This document shows positions 61,772-64,000 of a stretch of DNA of 64,000 bases, piece by piece. This DNA is from Bradyrhizobium sp. GTDB taxonomy: Bacteria > Pseudomonadota > Alphaproteobacteria > Rhizobiales > Xanthobacteraceae. The position numbers were made by a program, and so were the translations under genes. The number at the start of each line of letters is the position of its first letter. The first letter of the stretch is position 1. Where the stretch lies: contig NZ_DAIDJE010000043.1 of the NCBI RefSeq assembly GCF_027451485.1, forward strand, positions 1-64,000. Reading direction: 5' to 3'. Under the pieces are notes generated by a model, which saw only the letters and a list, made by a program, of their open reading frames with translations, did no database searches and was not told the origin of the DNA.

Positions 61772-61786
61772 TTAACAGGGTGTTAC
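61772..61786 (-). promoter_or_regulatory. Near-consensus CtrA box
   Basis: On the minus strand the sequence reads GTAA, seven bases, TTAA(C): one mismatch from TTAA-N7-TTAAC. It is about 67-81 bp upstream of the ATG at 61705 in the right orientation. The evidence is weaker than for 29911-29926. Confidence 0.35.
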
Positions 61787-61802
61787 CGCCGAGGCTTGCG
61801 GC

Positions 61803-63152
61803 CTACCGTTTGCGGCCGACCATCTCAAATACCGCGCCGGGGTTATTTTCGCTGAAGCGGAGGTCGAACTCGTGCAGGTTGGCGATGGCTGCCGCGATAC
61901 TCAGGCCGAGGCCGCTGCCGGGAACGCGATGCCCGCTCGACGTGCGATAGAAGCGCTGAAAGATCTTGTCGCGCTCCGCCGGCTCGACGCCGATCCCGCT
62001 GTCGCGCACCCGCACGACTGGCACTCCGTCTTCCTGGATCACGGAGATGCTGACCGAGCCATGCTCGGGCGTGAACTTGATCGCGTTGCCGATCAGGTTC
62101 GACACCGCCTCGCGCATCAGGTCGCCATCGCCAAGGATCAGGACGGGCGAATGGCTCTCGAGCGTCATCCGGATCGACTTCGATTCGGCCAGCGGCTCGT
62201 AGAATTCGAACAGGTCGGCGCAGATCGCAGACAGATCGATCTGGCGGAAATTGCGGGATTTCGGGCTGTATTCGACATCGGCGAGACGCAAGAGCGCCGC
62301 CACCGCCAGCATGGCCTTGTCGATATGGGACAGCGCCTGCTTTACGATGGTCCGCAGTTGCTCGTCGTTCGAACTCTCAAGCCCCCGCTCGAGTTGGGCG
62401 TGAACCACCGCAAGCGGGCTGCGCAGGTCGTGGGCGATATTGTCGCCCACTCCCTTGAGCTGCACGAGGAGGCGCACGATCTCGTCCAGCATCAGATTGA
62501 CGTCGCGGGATATCTTGTCGATCGGATCGCGCCCCGATCCGATCGGCAGCCGCAAATCGGTGTCGCCCTTCATGATCCGGGCAATGGCGTCATGAATGAT
62601 GGTGAGGCGGCGCGACGAGCGCCGCGCAAAATAGGCGCCGGTCGCAAGCGCCAGCAACAGCATCGGCAGCAACGCTGCGAGCAGCGCCCTCTGCACGATG
62701 CGGCGGAAGGCAAGGGTTTCAAGCAGGCTCCGGCCGAGCAGCATGATGTTGCCGTCCGGCCGCTGCCGTGCCACGAAAATGGCCGGCTCGATCCGGTTGT
62801 CGCTGCCGGGCACGCGCGTTGCACCCACGAAGTGCGATTTTCCGTCGATCGGTATCGCCGGCAGCTCATCGATATTGCCGAACATGAACTTGTGGTCGGC
62901 GTTGAACAGTGCCGCGTAATCGATGCGCCGCAGATCGTTGGTCAGCCTGACGTCGAACGCGGTCCGCAGCTGCTCAACGGGGCGGTTGACGCTCTTGGCG
63001 GCCTCCGTCTCGAGAATGAGCCGGTTCCTCTTTTCATTGGCATCGCCGATTTGCAGATAAACCAGTACAAACACCGCCGTGGTCGCCAAGGTCGTGACCA
63101 GCACGAAAACCAGCGCAACGCGTACCGCCGACGAGCGGAGAAATTCAAGCAT
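61803..63152 (-). CDS. Membrane sensor histidine kinase
   Basis: A 449-residue kinase. Two transmembrane helices (about 11-32 and 160-182) bracket a periplasmic sensor of about 130 residues. A HAMP-like linker follows, then the H-box DNIAHDLRSPLAVVHA with phosphorylated His241, and an ATPase domain with N-box NLIGNAIKFTPEHG, G1 DSGIGVEPAERDKIF and G2 GSGLGLSIAAAI. It phosphorylates the regulator encoded just upstream, with which it overlaps by 8 nt. The signal is unknown. Confidence 0.85.
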   Translation of the reverse strand: MLEFLRSSAVRVALVFVLVTTLATTAVFVLVYLQIGDANEKRNRLILETEAAKSVNRPVEQLRTAFDVRLTNDLRRIDYAALFNADHKFMFGNIDELPAIPIDGKSHFVGATRVPGSDNRIEPAIFVARQRPDGNIMLLGRSLLETLAFRRIVQRALLAALLPMLLLALATGAYFARRSSRRLTIIHDAIARIMKGDTDLRLPIGSGRDPIDKISRDVNLMLDEIVRLLVQLKGVGDNIAHDLRSPLAVVHAQLERGLESSNDEQLRTIVKQALSHIDKAMLAVAALLRLADVEYSPKSRNFRQIDLSAICADLFEFYEPLAESKSIRMTLESHSPVLILGDGDLMREAVSNLIGNAIKFTPEHGSVSISVIQEDGVPVVRVRDSGIGVEPAERDKIFQRFYRTSSGHRVPGSGLGLSIAAAIANLHEFDLRFSENNPGAVFEMVGRKR

Positions 63153-63843
63153 TCGCGTTCAGCATGAAGCCCGCTCCGCGGATATTGACGATCAGCGAGG
63201 GCATCCCCTTGGTATCGATCTTTTTCCGCAAGTTGCTGATGTGGACGTCGACGACATTGGTCTCCAGCGAGAAGTGATACTGCCAGACTTCCTGGAGCAG
63301 CATGGCCCGCGTGATCACCCGTCCGGGATGGCGCAGGAAATACTCCAGAAGCCGGAACTCGCGCGGCAGCAATTCGATCTTGACGCCGGCGCGATGGACG
63401 CTCTTTTCAATCAGATCCATTTCAAGATCGCCGACCCGCAGCTTCGTGGTGCGGATGTCGTCAAGCCGGCGCAACATCGCCTCGACGCGGGCGGTCAGCT
63501 CGACCATCGCGAACGGCTTGGTCAGGTAGTCGTCGCCTCCCGCCTTCAGCCCCTTGACCTTCTCGTCGACGGAAGACAGGGCCGAGATGACCAGAACGGG
63601 GACCTTGACGCCTTCCTTGCGCAAGGCCTCCAGCATCACCAGGCTGTCCTCGCCGAAGACGATCCGGTCCATGATCATCATCGCGGCGTCACCCACCCGC
63701 GCCGCGTCGGCGGCTTCCGCGATCGAGGCGAGCCGCACCAGATAGCCCTTGCTTTCCAGCTCGCCCTTGACCTCGTCCGCCATCGCCTGCTCGTCCTCGA
63801 CGAGGACGATGGTTTGTGCACGGGCCTCAGGTTTATTCGTCAA
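63145..63843 (-). CDS. OmpR-family response regulator
   Basis: A 232-residue DNA-binding regulator. The receiver domain has acidic pocket VEDEQ, phospho-acceptor D59 (IMDRIVFGED, an unusual loop), Ser in VISALS and the Lys of TKPF. The C-terminal winged helix shows LLPREFRLLEYFLRHPGRVITRAMLLQEVW and VDVHISNLRKKID. It starts at TTG 63843 with AAGGAG 7 nt upstream. Partner of the kinase at 63152. Confidence 0.85.
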   Translation of the reverse strand: MTNKPEARAQTIVLVEDEQAMADEVKGELESKGYLVRLASIAEAADAARVGDAAMMIMDRIVFGEDSLVMLEALRKEGVKVPVLVISALSSVDEKVKGLKAGGDDYLTKPFAMVELTARVEAMLRRLDDIRTTKLRVGDLEMDLIEKSVHRAGVKIELLPREFRLLEYFLRHPGRVITRAMLLQEVWQYHFSLETNVVDVHISNLRKKIDTKGMPSLIVNIRGAGFMLNANA

Positions 63844-63868
63844 CGGCTCGCTCCTTCTCCGCTCGGGG

Positions 63869-64000
63869 TCAGGGCGTCACCCCCGGCGGCTGGATGGGCG
63901 GCTGTGGATGCGGCGGGTCCTGTGCGAGATGCTTCACGGCCGCAACCACTGCCGGATCCGGATGCCTGACCGGCGGAATGACTTCGTTCGGCGGCCAGCC
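63869..64000 (-). CDS. C-terminus of a proline-rich protein, cut by the window edge
   Basis: Entering from beyond 64000, an open frame of 43 codons ends with TGA at 63869. It reads proline/histidine-rich text (EVIPPVRHPDPAVVAAVKHL, then PPHPQPPIQPPGVTP). The stop lies 25 bp before the response-regulator start, so the genes are probably co-transcribed and this product may be a periplasmic partner of the two-component system. The family cannot be named from the tail. Confidence 0.5.
   Translation of the reverse strand, partial: GWPPNEVIPPVRHPDPAVVAAVKHLAQDPPHPQPPIQPPGVTP

Noticed and set aside
1-64000. CRISPR arrays, tRNA or rRNA genes, insertion sequences, prophage or toxin-antitoxin genes
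   Set aside because: None found by eye: no direct-repeat/spacer arrays, no transposase or integrase motifs, no cloverleaf or rRNA signatures. A tRNA scan would be the decisive check.

Overview
The window is high-GC chromosomal DNA, most like Bradyrhizobium or a close relative (Bradyrhizobiaceae, Alphaproteobacteria). Evidence: the rnhA-thrB-ispH gene order next to a TrcR (DUF1013) regulator, the many orphan or complete amino-acid and ureide ABC systems, CtrA and RpoN recognition sites, an NdvA-type exporter, and several dispersed intergenic repeats that I recognise from that group. No tRNA, rRNA, CRISPR array, prophage or insertion sequence was seen. Coding density is high, and long antisense open frames are common because of the GC bias.

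Layout. 1-5.0 kb (minus strand): a periplasmic quinoprotein set, made of a PQQ alcohol dehydrogenase, a c-type cytochrome carrying a tandem-repeat linker, and an orphan substrate-binding protein. 5.1-11.7 kb: a nitrogen-scavenging locus. Two cysteine hydrolases of the isochorismatase family, one a convincing biuret hydrolase (biuH), and a complete BMP-type ABC importer are transcribed divergently from two perfect sigma-54 promoters. This is the most coherent functional story in the window. 11.7-18.8 kb: a CLC channel, a cytochrome b561, a DUF3617 protein and an RND pump without partners. 18.8-25.7 kb: a minus-strand operon-like block with an intradiol dioxygenase, a complete Liv-type ABC importer and a short MetE-like methyltransferase. 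25.8-32.7 kb: aspartase, a diguanylate cyclase, small exported proteins (one under a perfect CtrA box), a nitronate monooxygenase, a DedA/YqaA-like membrane protein and a HisE paralogue.

33-45.6 kb: an orphan periplasmic binding protein, a lactonase-like propeller, an NdvA-like exporter, a D,D-carboxypeptidase, FadD, a peroxiredoxin, the conserved rnhA-thrB-ispH block, TrcR and a small lipoprotein. 45.7-55.7 kb: propionyl-CoA synthetase, two paralogous TPR/LprI-type periplasmic proteins coupled to an SDR, an MFS carrier, a beta-propeller, a CitE-like lyase and small exported proteins. 55.7-64 kb: a lysozyme-fold-like exported protein, a TctC-type binding protein, a thioesterase, an aldo/keto reductase, a TPR protein fused to an ATP-grasp-like domain, and a two-component system, ending in a truncated proline-rich protein.

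The intergenic DNA carries at least four dispersed repeat types, including a roughly 140-165 bp element present twice (near 0.2 kb and 55.1 kb). Functional calls rest on recognised motifs and remembered families. No database search was run.
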